Below, piece by piece: positions 1 to 12,869 of a DNA stretch of 64,000 nucleotides (positions are counted from its first letter, which is position 1; each line of letters opens with the position of its first letter). The notes below the pieces were generated by a model that saw only the letters and a program-made list of their open reading frames with translations, did not search any database and had not been told where the DNA came from. This DNA is from Alisma plantago-aquatica. Its lineage: Eukaryota; Streptophyta; Magnoliopsida; Alismatales; Alismataceae. A program made the translations under genes and the position numbers. The DNA is taken from contig OY856412.1 of the NCBI GenBank assembly GCA_963693085.1, forward strand, positions 1,123,329,244-1,123,393,243, written 5' to 3'.

Positions 1-2186
1 AAGAGCCTTTAGCCTTGGTTGATGATGTGTTGCGGTTGCAACACGTGCTTTTATTTGGTCACTACACTCTTGTATTTTGTTTGGTTAGGTGACAACCCTA
101 ACCTTAAACCTATTGCGGTCGCTACATATGGACTCTTTGTTGCGGTCACAAGGGTGAGCTAGCCCTAACCATGTGTGGCCTCTACAATTTTGATGAGTTG
201 GTCACTAAAAATGAGTTAACATAAAGGGTCGCTACACCTGTTTATGTAAGTGATGGTCGACAGATAATGTTGCTTGGATTAATTGATCATAACCATGATG
301 CATAATCCTTATATGCCCCAAGAAAGTGGGATATGGTGTATCTAGGGTTATACAAAGGAAATTGAAATGGGAACCCTATTCGGCTATATGAGAAACCCGA
401 ACCCTAATTCTTAAGAGTATGGTGTACTTGTTGAGCTTGCTTGAATGAGTAGATTGTGATTATGTTTTCTCTCTCCTACTTGTGTAACCCTAACCTTGCA
501 AGTGGAATGAACAACATATCTGGTATATGCTATGGTGTGATTGATGTGACACATGATGATGATCATGAGCCTTGACGAGGCATGTAGAGAAAATAATGAT
601 GATGTACATGAATTATGTGATTTGGATATTATGACCTGGAAGAGGCTATATGCCTAATGTGAGGTGATAAACTCTAGTGATGAGATGAGGGGTTGTTATC
701 CCCTAATGATGTGATGATGTTGGTGGCCTTGTATGGCAGTGGTATCAAGTGATAATGCAATATGTTTATACTTCATACTTTTTATATCTTTTGGAGTTGC
801 AACATGCCCTGATATTTGTATATTCTTTTTAGGGTTTGTACATTGTAACTTGATTGATGCTAAAAGAGACTGAATTGTCTTAACTACTCAAGTAAAACCC
901 TAATAATTTGGTTTCCCTATGCCATAGATCCATCTTCACTGTCAGTACATTACTGGATAGTTAAACGGGTTCTCCCTTCGTGAAAGTTTAGAGTCATATA
1001 CTGTTGAGTATATGCATTTCAGATGATTGGCTAGGGTCATATCTTGGAAGGAGAATGGTCAAGGTCGTATCTCAGTCATGTGATTTGGAATACATATATC
1101 ATATAATTTGGGGATGGTTGTTGTCATACCTTCGTAGGAGTGTGGATGTTGGTTGTAACTCAAGTTTCAATAGTGTTGTGCCTATATACCATGACATACT
1201 AGGCTGTAGTTGGACTTTGTATGTCACTACGGAGGACTCGAACTGACCCAGGGTGTGGGAGATCATAGGATTTTGAATCCTCCTAGATCTTGTATGGCAC
1301 TGATTTCGACTTATCAGTGGTCGGTTGGAGCATGAGTGGTATACCTCATCTCCTCAGGACATAATAAAAGAAGTAATACATCTGTGTAGTATACTTGCTT
1401 AGGGTTAAACATGACTCACATTGGATGACCCTTTGCCTTATCTCTTGTATTATTTACATGATTTATAATGTGGTAAGAGAAATCAACAATTACCATGTTC
1501 TTTATATTCCTTATAAAAGTATAAGATATTCTACTTCTTAGTTGTAGATGCCTAAATTGCTTAAGCAGTATTCATTGTCTTACTCATATCAATTAGTTGA
1601 ATCTGCTCATCCTGATGTTAATGCAATCTACCTGCTTTAGCTTATCAGTGTTAATAATAGATGTTGGCTGAGAGTTATATCTCTCACTGGGGCATTGGTC
1701 TCACTCTGTGGGTTTCCACATCTTTTAGGTGGTCGTGTACAATGAGGTAGAGATCGTGCGGTTGAGGCTGAGCAGTAAGAGGAGAAGTAGTTGTTGAAAG
1801 TTGGATATATTGCTTGTGTTTTGTGGTAGAGTCTTATGCGTCATCCCTGTACTCTTAGGTCCTTGGGGATGTTTTCTAAACATTGTATATTGATACGAGT
1901 TTTGGAAGTAGGCCGATTGTATAGATATGAATTGTATATGTGAACATGTTACATATATGTAATAGGTTATGGTAAGTAAACCAAGTGAATAGAGATATGT
2001 ATCATCTTGTGACATGATATGCAATACAAGTGGTGGTGTTTATGGAATCAAACGTAAAATGTTTCTACTTTTGTGGTTATGTGAAATCAATCTTAATTTA
2101 TCGTTTTTTCTTGTAATCTGGATGAGTCATTTTAATTTTGCGCTTTGTTATGAATTATCTCGTTTTGCTATTACTAAGGTGTCACA
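1..2186 (+). repeat. LTR fragment of a Tekay-like Ty3/gypsy element, 5' part outside the window
   Basis: This stretch runs parallel to 48,780-49,285 plus 52,490-53,921: the GTCGCTACA run, the AACCCTATTCGG block, the 'taacttgattgatgctaaaag' block and the 'catagatccatctt' block come in the same order. It ends in GGTGTCACA at 2178-2186, a plausible LTR terminus. No LTR start is visible, so the copy is cut by the window edge. The short open frames in it have no recognisable domain. What is seen is the shared order of blocks; the LTR assignment is an inference from the second copy, which lies directly after a chromovirus chromodomain. Confidence 0.7.
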
Positions 2187-2820
2187 CTAGAAATGAAGAT
2201 GCATCTTGGTTATGCACCAAGTAGGTGTGGCACATGAATTGAGGTGGTTTTCCACATGTCACCATAGGATTACTGTATTCCACTAGGTGTCTGAGGCAAT
2301 ATAAATCATATCTCCCAATATTTTTGATCTTTTAGGAACTTCTAGATAATATTGTAGGAAAACCAAATTCAAATAAAAGTGAATAAAATAATAAAGGATG
2401 AGGAAATACATGATTATTCCTCATCATTATCAAAGCAAATAGACAATTGAAAGTACGTGGGAGAAAGGGAATATTGTATTCAAGATAGTTCATCTAGGAA
2501 ATTTATATTAGGGGCTTATAAAAAGAAAAATTGATGGACAAATTGCACTTGGGCTTGGAACAAAATATTTCTATATATAAAGCCCCAACTGGGTTGAAGT
2601 GGGTGAAAATAAATGCATTAAATATGCAGACAACATTGAAAATACATGGGAAAGGGAAAAATGTGGGAAAATATAGAAACCTAAGGAATGTACTTTGTCT
2701 TGTCCATAGAATTAACATATTTATGAATTTCTATTGGGTGAGCATAAATGGGATGTTAATAGTTTCCACAAGTAAGATTATGGTTATATTACTTTCCATG
2801 GATGTTTAGTGTTCCTAAGG
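2187..2820. other. AT-rich sequence with no recognisable gene
   Basis: This follows the LTR end, but no tRNA primer binding site is visible where one would be expected. The overlapping frames at 2503-2718 (minus) and 2531-2809 (plus) share the same AT-rich bases and match nothing I recognise. Confidence 0.5.
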
Positions 2821-3970
2821 CAACATGTTTGAAGGATATGGTGCTAGAAGAGGCATCCTAGTAGTATTAACATTACAAGAATCTGAAGGACGTACTCCAG
2901 AGATGAAGCATGATGTGACAATGTTTATGGAAATATGTCTTATTTACCAACATGTGATCTGACACCATTATAAACATGTAGGTTTGTTGTTGTTGTTTAT
3001 TATCACTGAGTGGAAATGGGATCATGAAATTACCAATTTGTGGTTGGTCTTACATAAAATTAAGGGATATTATTCCATTAGGATAGTTGTGAATCATCTA
3101 ACTAGGTCATCACACTTTCTACCAATCAAAACTAGCTACCTGCTCATAAGAGAAGTTAGTTCATATTTATGTGGATGAAGTAGTGACTTGGTATAATTAC
3201 GACTATATTTTAGACAAATGATCCCTATTTCCATGTAGGCTTTGGGACTATGAACGTGAAGCACTATCATATAGTTAAATTTCAACACAACTTTTTGCCC
3301 ATTGATAGAAGGTTACTTAGAGTGGGAAAAATATATGCTTAATTACTGTTTATTCATTGTGTGATTAAGTTCCTTGGCAGTCAGGATACTCACTTGAGTA
3401 TGACAGAAGTATATAAATAGCATAATAATAATACTTTCAGGGTAGGTGTTTCAGATTGTTGATATGTTGTAATGAGATGGTATAGTATTAGATTTCGGGT
3501 CCAAAATGGGTGCAACGACCAAATGAGTATATACATTATAAAGATAGATAGATGCTATATTCTGATAACCCCAATATACCACTTAAGTTCCAAGTTAAAG
3601 ATAATGTTTGTTTGAAGAGTTCATGGCAAGGAGTTAAAGACTGATCCATATTATATCGACCTTAAAATTATGCTAGAACATATTGACTGAGTGGACTATA
3701 TGTACTAGTTACTACCTAAGTTTTGAGCACATTGCTTAACATTTTTCATGTTGTCGTGTTAAGGAAGTATAATCCTAATACAATAAAATGATTCCAAGTA
3801 GTCAAGGTTCAAGTAGAAGAGGATGTTTTGGATGAAAATGGACCCCTAAAGATCTTTTATAGGTGGATACAATTGTTGGGGAAGTGGAATTTTCCCTTAG
3901 TGAGGTTTTTTTGGCATCACCATGGTGTTAAATAGGCCACCTAGGTATTGGATAAGAATATACATAAATT
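2821..3970 (+). pseudogene. Decayed chromovirus pol: integrase core and chromodomain remnant
   Basis: Integrase signatures can be read in broken frames. At 3007-3130 the translation follows the family pattern WKWD...L..K.GY.SI.IVV..LTRS.HFLPIKT. Near 3905-3950 the residues W-H-H-H-G-V then ATW resemble the chromodomain end of Tekay-type chromoviruses. The aspartate of the usual 'MDF' is lost (TNL is read instead), and there are many stops. Upstream (2824-2950) there are traces of the zinc-binding region with a C-I-L-type tail. The strand and position, downstream of the 1-2186 LTR, would fit a heavily deleted element. Gag, protease and RT are not recognisable. Confidence 0.65.
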
Positions 3971-6602
3971 ATATATACTTTGTTATAGTATTTTTGGGGT
4001 CGAATCCTATTTAGTGAGTTGTGAGTGTTTGGTCCTTATTTTGGTTGATCTGAATTTTATTTTTCCTATTTACATGATGAATATTATTTATTTTTAATTT
4101 ATTTTGGAACTAATTTCAATAATAGATGTGTGTGATAGTTCAAACACATTTTAAATTATGCACAGAAACAATCACTAAAATTTGGTTTGACGAAATCATA
4201 AGACTTAAACAATGCACCGTAAGTGTTGGAAAGTAGTATGATTTATGTACATGTATGTTATTTTTCCATGGACACTTTCAATAGAGTGATTCTCATTGAA
4301 CCGCTTTCACTGTGTGGGTAGGTCGATGCATGTATTGTTAGGTCAACAAGTGTTGATTGGGATCCATGCACACTGACTTGGAGTCAATTTGACTTATTTC
4401 AAGGTTGATGTGACCCGTGTCAGGACCATGTGTGCTAGAGAGTGCTAAAAAATGGTTGTTCTTGGATGATTAAATCTGGTCTACCGGGTGATGTGTGCCA
4501 ATAGGGGTCAATAGATCCATTCTTGGAGTGCTTTGACCATCCTTTGACTTGAAGCAAGCAATTTTTGATTTAGAATGCTCCACTAGAGGTGGAAGCATTC
4601 AATTTTTGAGCATTCATATTGTAATTATGGATTTCTTATTATTTTTTGTTGAGGTAGCCTACATATATGATCCACTTCAACCATAGAACATTTACTTGAT
4701 CATCCATGATCTGGAGGAGTTGTTATGGGCCCTAGAAGGTGATTTATTGGATAAATTCTTTTGTATGTTGATGGCTAATCAACATCTTGAAGATCATAGC
4801 TTGGAATCACATTCCCAACCTTGTGAAACTTGGATCCATGTAAGATACTTCTTTTTTCTCATCTATTTTATTGTTTTCTCTCCTCCTTACTACTTGCTCT
4901 AAGATCTTAGCAATCCACGGTAAAATCCTCTCTTCTCTAAATAAGACCCTTATTTTCTTTATCTTTTACCTAGTTGAATCTAGTGAATGGAAGAGTAGAT
5001 GTTTGGAGCTTGAAAGGTTGAGAGTTTGGCTAGGCATTCATGCATGCACCTGTGAGGAATGTTATACTTACCTAAGGATAGATATTTTACCTCTTTTAGT
5101 AATTTTTGTGATACAAATCCTACACAATTTCTACATGCATAATATAGAAGTTAAATGTGAGATCTATGGTGGTTTTTTTATTGACACTCTGGCAGCTTCA
5201 ACATTGTGACCTTTTCCACTATACCTTGTTGTTCCAGAATAAAATAAAATAATCCTTTATGGACATATTAGTGAAAACTACTAACTTTGCTTGTTAATCA
5301 CTTTAAATCACCAATTTAGATACTTTTGACTACTTTTAGTAAATTGAACTCATATGATGAAATTATTTTATGATACTTTCTAAAAAAATTTTGATTTATA
5401 TATATGATAATATTCTAGTATATAAATGTGGATTTTGATCCTTAATCACAATATGCTTCATGTATATGCTAAATGAAAAATTTTCTAGCTATGCATGTGC
5501 ATGTTGGATATGAGAAATATATTTATGATATCCAATGCTTTACTTGTTCATACATTAGCTTGATATTTTGAAAAATACTTTCTTGTTTAATGGAATATTA
5601 GTAAATGGATTATCTAACAATGAAGCCCTAATTCATGTAGTTTTCTTGTAACTATGTAACTTCTCCAATGTCTGAAAGCCAGGGAAGCAAAATAGATATT
5701 CTTATAGAAATCCATGGACTGTGATAAGATATTCAGAGTCATTTAGGGATGACTAATCATGTGTCACCGAGAATCCATATGAGGTATGGTCCCCTTAATA
5801 CACTTAATTCATATATTTTATGTGGGCGGTAGAGTTCATATGTTCTATTGTAATATGGAAGTTCTACCATTGAAATTGAAAATGATGTGATATGATGATA
5901 TATTGTAGTACTTCAACATGATAAGAGGAGTTCTATGACCTAAGGAAATATCTTGATCATAATGTTTATATATAGGTCGTAGGACAATAAGTCCTACTTC
6001 TATACTCATAGTGACCAAGGTGTGACACAATCTTAATGAGAATGGATAGTACGAAGATCCTCTATTGTGGGAAAGGGGACTTCATAGTCACTAGCTAGAT
6101 TTTTGGAAGGTATATACTAACTATCTAAGGCTTTTCAACAAATATCTTAATGAAGATGTGTAGCGTAACTTGTGTAATTACTATATTGCCTTTACAGTCG
6201 ATCTTTACTACTCAAAATAAGTGTTATATAACTTTTTCATTGAAAACTTAATTAAGAATGATAGTAGTATTCACATACTTTTCTTTCTTTGTAGATGGTT
6301 TATTGCTCACTGAGAGTCTGTTCTCAATATCATGGTTTACCACAACTTTTAGGTTCTCAACACCTTAGCTAGTGTTTTTTAGTGAGGAGCCTCATTCACC
6401 AATTCATATGTGACATGAAGGTGGACATTTATCCTTTGATGTGTCTTTCAATTGTCCTAATAGACTCAAACCCTGAGCATTATGTTTTAGATAATGATGT
6501 ATATACAACTAGATATTTTTTATTTAGTGACATGTATATGATCTACATTTTCTAACTATGAGTAGACACAATCTTTTGTTTAAACAACTTTTAACATAGG
6601 TG

Positions 6603-6731
6603 ACATATGTGTAAAAATGTATGGTTACCTAATGATCTATGAAATTTACACATATGGCATAATGTTGAAGTATACTATGTATTACTACCTAATGATTTGT
6701 GAAGTAACCATACATTTCATAAATTTACACA
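6603..6731. repeat. Nested inverted repeat (MITE-like or stem-loop)
   Basis: CATATGTGTAAA (from 6604) is answered by TTTACACATATG (6644-6655). AAATGTATGGTTAC (6615-6628) is answered by GTAACCATACATTT (6704-6717), and a second TTTACAC follows near 6725-6731. The phrase 'ctaatgat' is also repeated directly. No target duplication was identified. Confidence 0.6.
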
Positions 6732-8350
6732 GATGAAATCTCTAGGTGGATGTTCTTGTATCTAGGGTGGTCCACCTCTGGAAAACACATATGGCCCTAA
6801 TGATAGATAGACCAACAAAATAGGTGTCATATGACTTCCCAATCTCAAACCTTAGGGCATATATTGAGGGGAAGACTTTAGGTCCAGTAGAGAAGAGAAA
6901 AGGTGAAAATGGTTGGAGTAGTCTAAGATAACAAATAAAAAGGTATTGCATGGATTAGAGAAGTAGCAGGAGTGTCATCTATCACCCTCTTTTCAGTCTA
7001 TTTCTCAGTGTTGGTGGGGATGAGGACAGAAACAATGATGGCATAGATGAATAATGTGTTGATGATAGTAGAGGTGAGGGTGGCGACAATGATGGTGTGT
7101 ATTGATGACAATGACGACCGTTGAGGGGACACAAGAGAAGGGTTCCCTCGTCTAATCTCCTCGCTTTAATACAATGTTGAATATTCAAGAGGAAAACTTT
7201 TTTGTGTATTCTGTATCAACACTAATACCATTTATTATATAGGCTATGTTAAATGATTGATCTATATGTTGTGTTTTTCTTATCTAAGACAATAGAGAAA
7301 TGGTTTTCATCATCAATGGTACATGTGCGGAATTATGTCCAAGATACCTAGTTTCAAAGGAAAAAGGCTCTTTTAGTTTCTTTACAAAGAAAAGTTGCAA
7401 AAGATTATTTGGTTTTCCTAGAACAGTTCATTACAATCATTCAATCTATATTGCTTTTAACTTCAACTTACTTCTTTCTAACAATAACACAACTTCGTTA
7501 AAAATATTTGTTTTCTATCAAATTAGAGAGACTTTGTTAGATCGACAAACTTGGAGCGTCACTTGAGGATTCTCTGCTTTTGATGGATCATATGGGAATA
7601 CTTTTCCTCCACGAATGCTAGTTTAATAAAATTTATATTTTCTACTTTCGTGTAAACACAGAGTATGCTACACCTTTGTTTATCTTTACCCACGTGTTCA
7701 ACACAACTAAAGAGTGTAGACTATTCTATGTTTACACAGGATTAGCAAATCCTTAAACAATTTAACAGCTTTACTTTTAATGGGTTTGGCCGGGACTGAT
7801 TGTGAGTCCTTCATGCACGCAACTTTCACCTACTTATGACAGGGGAGCATTGTGCACCCTATTTCGTAATTCAATAATGGGTCAACCTACCAACCAGGCC
7901 AGCGCACACCACTAGCGTAAACCATGTTTCTCCAATAGAACAACTTCCTTCCGCCCAGCTCCCTAACTATCATAGAAAAAACCCATTAGCTTTCCATGTT
8001 ACGCCATATTCTTTTCATGTTATCATTCTCCGGTTATGATAATTTGTTGTTTTCTAGTGTTGACACACACACCGATATTTGGTCCCATGATGTGATACGT
8101 CTTAAATATGTATATTGCAGCCAGAGATGCCATTAGGGTTAGTTGACTAGTATGGAAGAAACCAAGAAGCCTACTGGCCATTTCCTTAATACGGTTAACG
8201 TGAGGCTGCACCACTGTTTTGCGGGATGGTGCATCGCAAACGGAGGTATACACCCTCTTAACTACACATTAGCACTGTTGTGGGTACCATTGTTCTAACA
8301 AATGCTCTCTAAGGTGCATTCTGCATCTTTTCTTAAATAATATGTGGACC

Positions 8351-8495
8351 AAAAATAAGATTTGATCTGGGAACTTTTTTGTCCCTATGCGTACATAAGA
8401 ACAATATATAGGAGGGAAATAACTTACTATCCTCCTTCATTTAGTTGTTATACATGTACAGGGACGAAAATAGTCCAAAATCTGATCCCGTTTTG
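8351..8495. repeat. Imperfect fold-back, MITE-like
   Basis: The left arm (AAGATTTGATCTGGGAACTTTTTTGTCCC...GTACAT in outline) and the reverse complement of the right arm (GGGATCAGATTTTGGAC...TTCGTCCCTGTACAT in outline) correspond over roughly 70 bases with several mismatches. The centre lies near 'ctatcctcc'. Ends and target duplication are not clear. Confidence 0.4.
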
Positions 8496-8555
8496 ATTAA
8501 ATAGCAAATCTCTTTTTAAATTGGTTACGGAATTTTGGAACCACACATCCAGAAA

Positions 8556-8560
8556 CATAC
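8556..8560. repeat. Target-site duplication CATAC, left copy
   Basis: CATAC sits immediately left of the LTR start TGTAACGACC and recurs at 18346-18350, directly after the other LTR. A 5-bp duplication is normal for Ty3/gypsy integration. Confidence 0.9.
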
Positions 8561-9000
8561 TGTAACGACCCCGCCTCCCGGTAACTCCCCAATTTCCGGA
8601 TAAAATATTCGACAAATAATCAATAATATTTATTAAATTCTACCAGACTAAACTAAAAAGCTGTAATAAAATAAACTTTTTGCATACCTTTTGAAAAACT
8701 TAGATTACTAAACTTCTATCCACATACGGATACTATTCTAAAGAATCATCCTTGTACTTTTATTCATGTATTCACAATATGCCAATTTACTCTTTGTCCT
8801 TTTGGGTTTGTACCTCAAAAGCTGACAAACAAAACGTCGGTCGGCATAAATGAATATGCTGGTAAGTAGGGGAATACATAAATTGTGCAACTATGATAAC
8901 AATGTAATCAACCAAATATCATTTAACAACCAAGATTATGTTTTAAGAAATACTACTCAATCCTTACGTATCCCCTATCTTTGTGATGTCCCTGTAGTGG

Positions 9001-9260
9001 ACTTGGATACTACCTCTCTCACATGGTAGATCCTTAGACTTGGATACTACCTCTCTCACATGGTAGATCCATACCCCCATGGACCTACCTCACAGGTAGC
9101 CAATACTTAGGGTTGTGGAGTCACATGGCCCTACCCAAGGGTAGCCCAATCCCTGACTCGAGGTGAGTTGATGGACCTACCCCATTGGTAGCCATGCACT
9201 AAGTCATCTAATGACCTGATGGACCTACCCATAGGTAGCCATGTACTAGGTCAATCTATC
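9001..9260. repeat. Cluster of CTACC...GGTAG short palindromes in the LTR
   Basis: At least six short inverted repeats of the type CTACC-n-GGTAG occur at about 25-45 base spacing; the clearest is CTACCCAAGGGTAG. The same cluster is found in the other LTR (about 16,045-16,240) and in the solo LTR (about 49,750-49,870). Read on the minus strand they lie downstream of the TATA box, towards the 3' end of the LTR. Confidence 0.75.
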
Positions 9261-10468
9261 AATCTACAGAGGGGACTAGGATCTGAGCAAGTAGGCACAT
9301 ATCTTAGGTGATAGTCATATCCACATTATAGGTTGTAAGAATTAAATTCATCCAACTGTTTAATTCAAGTCACCGATAAAAACTTTAGAAATCCTCAGAA
9401 AACTAATTTGGGATATTCATAAGCGTAACCACATACCTGTAACTATAGTTTTGGTGATAGATTCAACTAAGTAGAGAAACCCAATCAAGAAAGCAAGTAT
9501 GCACAGAAATCCTAAAATAAACGTACAAATTTCCGTTTATCATTATTTATCCAAATTCATCTTGTTTTATAGGATTTCTATTCCAATCTTAGGGTTTCCT
9601 TTGAAAGTAGGGTTTTGCCTCCACTTTTAGTATTATGAACCCTAATTCAACTAAACTACATAAAAACCTTAAATTTCTCATCTTAATACTCCTAACAGAC
9701 TTAGGATCATTATTTAGTAACTTATTTCCTTAATCCAAAATAAACATAGTTTTTTTTTCATTTTTCACCCTAAATTAGGGTTTCTATATGTATTATGCTT
9801 CATTTATAGATTAAAATCCTATATTAGTCAACTTTGTATGCAAAACGGATTGCCACTCTATTTTAATATTCAACATGTTAATACTTATCAAATTAACCTA
9901 TTAAACCACAAAGATTCATCCTTTATACTCAGTTAGGGTTTCTAATTACCTTTTAACACCTTTTTCTATCAAATTAATAAACTTTTGCAAAATGAGACAG
10001 AACTAGGTTACCAAACCATTTTTATCTTGTTCTTCGTATTTTTCTAAGAAACTTTCATATATAAAGTTTTCTCATCAGAGTTTTCTAGAAACGGATATGA
10101 TTTTGGCAAGAAAAAGCATTTTTCTAGTCATTTCGATTAGAGAAGGTGAATTACCAAATTTTTGCAGCCGTTCAATCGATGTGCCACTGGTCTGCCCTTT
10201 AGATCTGACACTCCGCGTTGCTCACCTCCACTTTGCGAGACAACTTAGCACGCCAGCCCTGAGATCGTTGTATCTCCTCGCGAGTCCACGATGGTCCTTG
10301 ATCACACGGCATTTGCTCGTCCTCCTCTCCTTTCCTTGTTGTTCGAACCACGGCGGTGCCGAGGCCGAGCCCTTTCCAGAGAGAGAGAAATTGAGAGAGA
10401 GAGAGAGAGAGTTAGGGCTTGGGAAGTAGCCGTCAGGGTTCGTGAGGGTGAGAGGAAGCGAGTGGGGG

Positions 10469-10478
10469 TATTTATATA
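10469..10478 (-). promoter_or_regulatory. LTR TATA box
   Basis: TATATAAATA on the minus strand, followed by a pyrimidine-rich leader (CTCTCTCT run at 10378-10412). The matching site in the other LTR is at 17467-17474. Position and composition fit a U3/R promoter; the transcription start is inferred to lie about 30 bases downstream. Confidence 0.7.
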
Positions 10479-11349
10479 GGACTAGGGGGGTCCTTCTAGG
10501 GTTTCTTATCCCCTCCGCCAACTGTTCCTCAACCCAATTGTGTGTTTCATCTAGTCGCAATGAAAACCCGCCAAAATAGGGTCAGGAAGCTTCGGTTCCC
10601 TCTCCCAGACTCGATGGAACAATTTCCATAAGTGCACAAGCGCTGGATCAAGAGGAAATCGAAGGGGAAAGTTCTCCCTATACTCGGCCAGAGTCCGAGT
10701 TTCCCTAGAACTCAACGATGAGCGGTGCCCGTTGGATCAAGATCCAACGTCCCACATCTCACACGTTCAAGCAAAAAGGAAACAATTTTCCTATTTTCAA
10801 GATAAAACACATTTTTGAGGATAATTTGAAAAAGCCATGAATCTCAATTCGTAACTCCTTTTTATCTCAAATTTTATGGGAATCTCATTTATGATTCAAT
10901 CTCCCATAATGCCAAAATTGGGATTATTATCTAAAGAAAATGAGTCATTTTCTTCAGTTACAAGTTAACACATGAATATTTATATTTTCCACATATTTTC
11001 TCTTTCCTTAGCCATTATATTATTATCCTGAGTTCCTTGAACCTCAAGGAACCTTAATATTTCGAAATTCCATCTTAAGAAATATTCCTTAGCCTTTCAT
11101 TCTTCTTTTATCTATGTTCTTATTTAGTCCTTTATCCAATTGAATTCCTTTTTCTTTTCTTTTTCTTTTTCTCACAATTGGGCTCAATAGCCAATAAAGC
11201 CCATTAAGAAAACAAACAAGGCTATCATGCACGAAAATCATTCAAATCAAACCATTAAATCAACCATTGATTTAATTTATCTTTTAAAAGGAGATTTGCA
11301 AATCTCATTACATGCTCATTACATGGTTTAGGACAATGGGGTTATAACA

Positions 11350-11362
11350 TCCTCCCCTCCTT
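11350..11362 (-). other. Polypurine tract
   Basis: AAGGAGGGGAGGA on the minus strand directly abuts the 3' LTR start TGTTATAACC. This is the plus-strand priming site expected for an LTR retrotransposon. Confidence 0.85.
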
Positions 11363-11391
11363 ATAGGAATTTTTCCCTCAAAATTTAACAA

Positions 11392-11584
11392 TCAAACAAA
11401 CAAATCAGGATATGCTTTTTCCATGTCCATCTTCAGCTCCCATGTGGCTTCATCCTCTCCATGGTGCTTCATCCTCTCCATGGTGCTTCCAAAGAACCTT
11501 TACCATCCATATATTCTTATTTCTGAGCTCTTTCACCTTGGTATCTAGAATCCACAACGGTAACTCAGGATAAGTTAGCTTCCC
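11392..11584 (-). pseudogene. Chromodomain at the integrase C-terminus, frameshifted
   Basis: After a stop near 11586 the translation reads W-I-L-D-T-K-V-K-E-L-R-N-K...V-K-V-L-W-K-H-H-G, then in another frame A-T-W-E-L...Y-P-D-L-F and a stop at 11392-11394. This is the aromatic pattern of the C-terminal chromodomain of Tekay/Del-type chromoviruses, which in this family is thought to bind chromatin and guide integration. A 19-bp tandem duplication (11448-11466 and 11467-11485) shifts the frame in the middle of the domain. Confidence 0.85.
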
Positions 11585-12832
11585 TTAAAGCTCAATGGGT
11601 TCAATGCTCAGTACATGGATCGGATCTTGCACATATCGCTTCAGATTGGACACGTGAACCACATCATGCATCATACTATATTGAGGGGGTAACACCAAAC
11701 GATAGGTGGCTTCACCAATCCGTTCTAACACTTCAAATGGACCCACGTATTGGGGACTCAACTTTCCTCTTTTCTTAGCCATAGCTCGGAGCGGTCGGAT
11801 TTTAAAAAAAAAAACATGTTCTCCCACAGTGAAATGCACATCAGCCCGCCTCACATCAGCATACGACTTTTGTCAATCCTGAGCTGTCTTTAACCTTTGC
11901 CTGATCAAAGTGACTTTATCAACATACACTTGGAGTTCATCTGACCTCAACAGGGTCCTTTCACCAACATCATCCCAGTGAAGTGGTGATTGACACAGTC
12001 TCCCATATAGAGTTTCATACAAAGGCATCCCAATACTGGCTTGATAACTGTTATTGTAGGCAAACTCAGCTAATGGTAAGTACTTCTCCCATGATCCACC
12101 CCAATCAAGCACACAAGCTCTCAGTAGATCCTCTAAGGTCTGGATTGTCCTTTCTGACTGACCATCTGTCTGGGGGTGATATGCAATACTGACTTTCAAT
12201 TTTGTACCTAGTTCCTCTTGAACCTGCTTCCACAGTTTGGAAGTAAACTTTGGGTCTCTATCAGAGATGATGGAACCGGGTACGCCATGCAAACACACTA
12301 TCTCTCTGTTATAAAACTCAACTAAGTCTGATACCTTGGTAGTGGTCTTCAGGGCAAGGAAGTGTGCTGACTTGGTAAGGCAATCTACCACAACCCATAT
12401 AGCATAATGACCTTTCTTAGTCTGAGGTAGACCCACCACAAAATCCATGGTGATATGCTCCCATTTCCATTCTGGAATCTCTATAGGCTGTAACAGTCCA
12501 CCGGGTTGTTAGTGTTCAGCCTTCACCATTTGGCATGTAAGACAGCTGGCCACATATGCCGCAATGTCTCTCTTCATTCCTGGCCACAAAAAAAACCTCT
12601 GCATGTCCTTAAACATCTTAGTAGTTCCCGGGTGCACCATGTACTTAGAACCATGAGCCTCCTGTAGGATACGTTCCTTCAACAGTGAATCTTCAGGAAC
12701 CCATATGCGATTCTCGAATCTGATCCCTCCATCTATTCCCAAAGAAAGATGGGTCGGTGGCTTCTTCATCAAGCCTTTCATCTTGTCAAGTTCCCCACTG
12801 GTCAACTGTGCTTCTACAATCTGACTCAACAA
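11585..12832 (-). pseudogene. Ty3/gypsy integrase (zinc domain, DDE core, GPY/F domain)
   Basis: There are three consecutive frames. 12832-12509 carries the H2C2 zinc domain (H..H-P-G-T-T-K-M...C-L-T-C). 12448-11873 carries the DDE core: MDFVVGLP with the first Asp, SDRDPKF with the second Asp, and HPQTDGQSER with the Glu. 11854-11585 carries the C-terminal KLSPQYVGPFEVLERIG segment, the GPY/F domain. The three catalytic acidic residues appear intact. Stops or frame changes separate the parts (near 12,450-12,510 and 11,860). In an intact element integrase inserts the cDNA into host chromatin. Confidence 0.9.
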
Positions 12833-12869
12833 TTATGACTGTATCTGTATGTTGGCCAATCAAACTCGA

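Larger units (their letters stand above)
3971..8555. other. AT-rich intergenic or ancient repeat sequence without a gene
   Basis: The open frames here (for example 4696-4902, 4871-5209, 6742-6951, 6982-7188, 7300-7566, 8023-8253) are short and low in complexity, and show no domain. The sequence from 4021 follows a chromodomain remnant and could be LTR, but it does not resemble the other LTRs in the window. Two inverted repeats are listed separately. Confidence 0.55.
8561..11349 (-). repeat. 3' LTR of the Tekay-type element
   Basis: It begins TGTAACGACCCCGCCTCCCG and ends GTTATAACA on the plus strand, 2789 bp. It is collinear with 15565-18345 throughout. It contains a 37-bp tandem duplication (9001-9037 and from 9038) that the other LTR lacks, so that duplication arose after insertion. 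A TATA box lies at 10469-10478 and a GA-rich stretch at 10378-10412. Confidence 0.92.

Noticed and set aside
4696..5209. Two overlapping plus-strand frames (68 and 112 codons) as a possible host gene
   Set aside because: Hydrophobic, low-complexity translation, no domain, no splice or promoter context, and embedded in old repeat-like sequence.
8023..8253. 76-codon minus frame as a gene
   Set aside because: No domain, isolated, and in AT-rich sequence with inverted repeats next to it.
10097..10479. Frames of 62-112 codons on both strands
   Set aside because: They lie in the GA-rich leader of the LTR, overlap each other on both strands, and recur at 17,332-17,753 in the partner LTR; they are repeat shadows.
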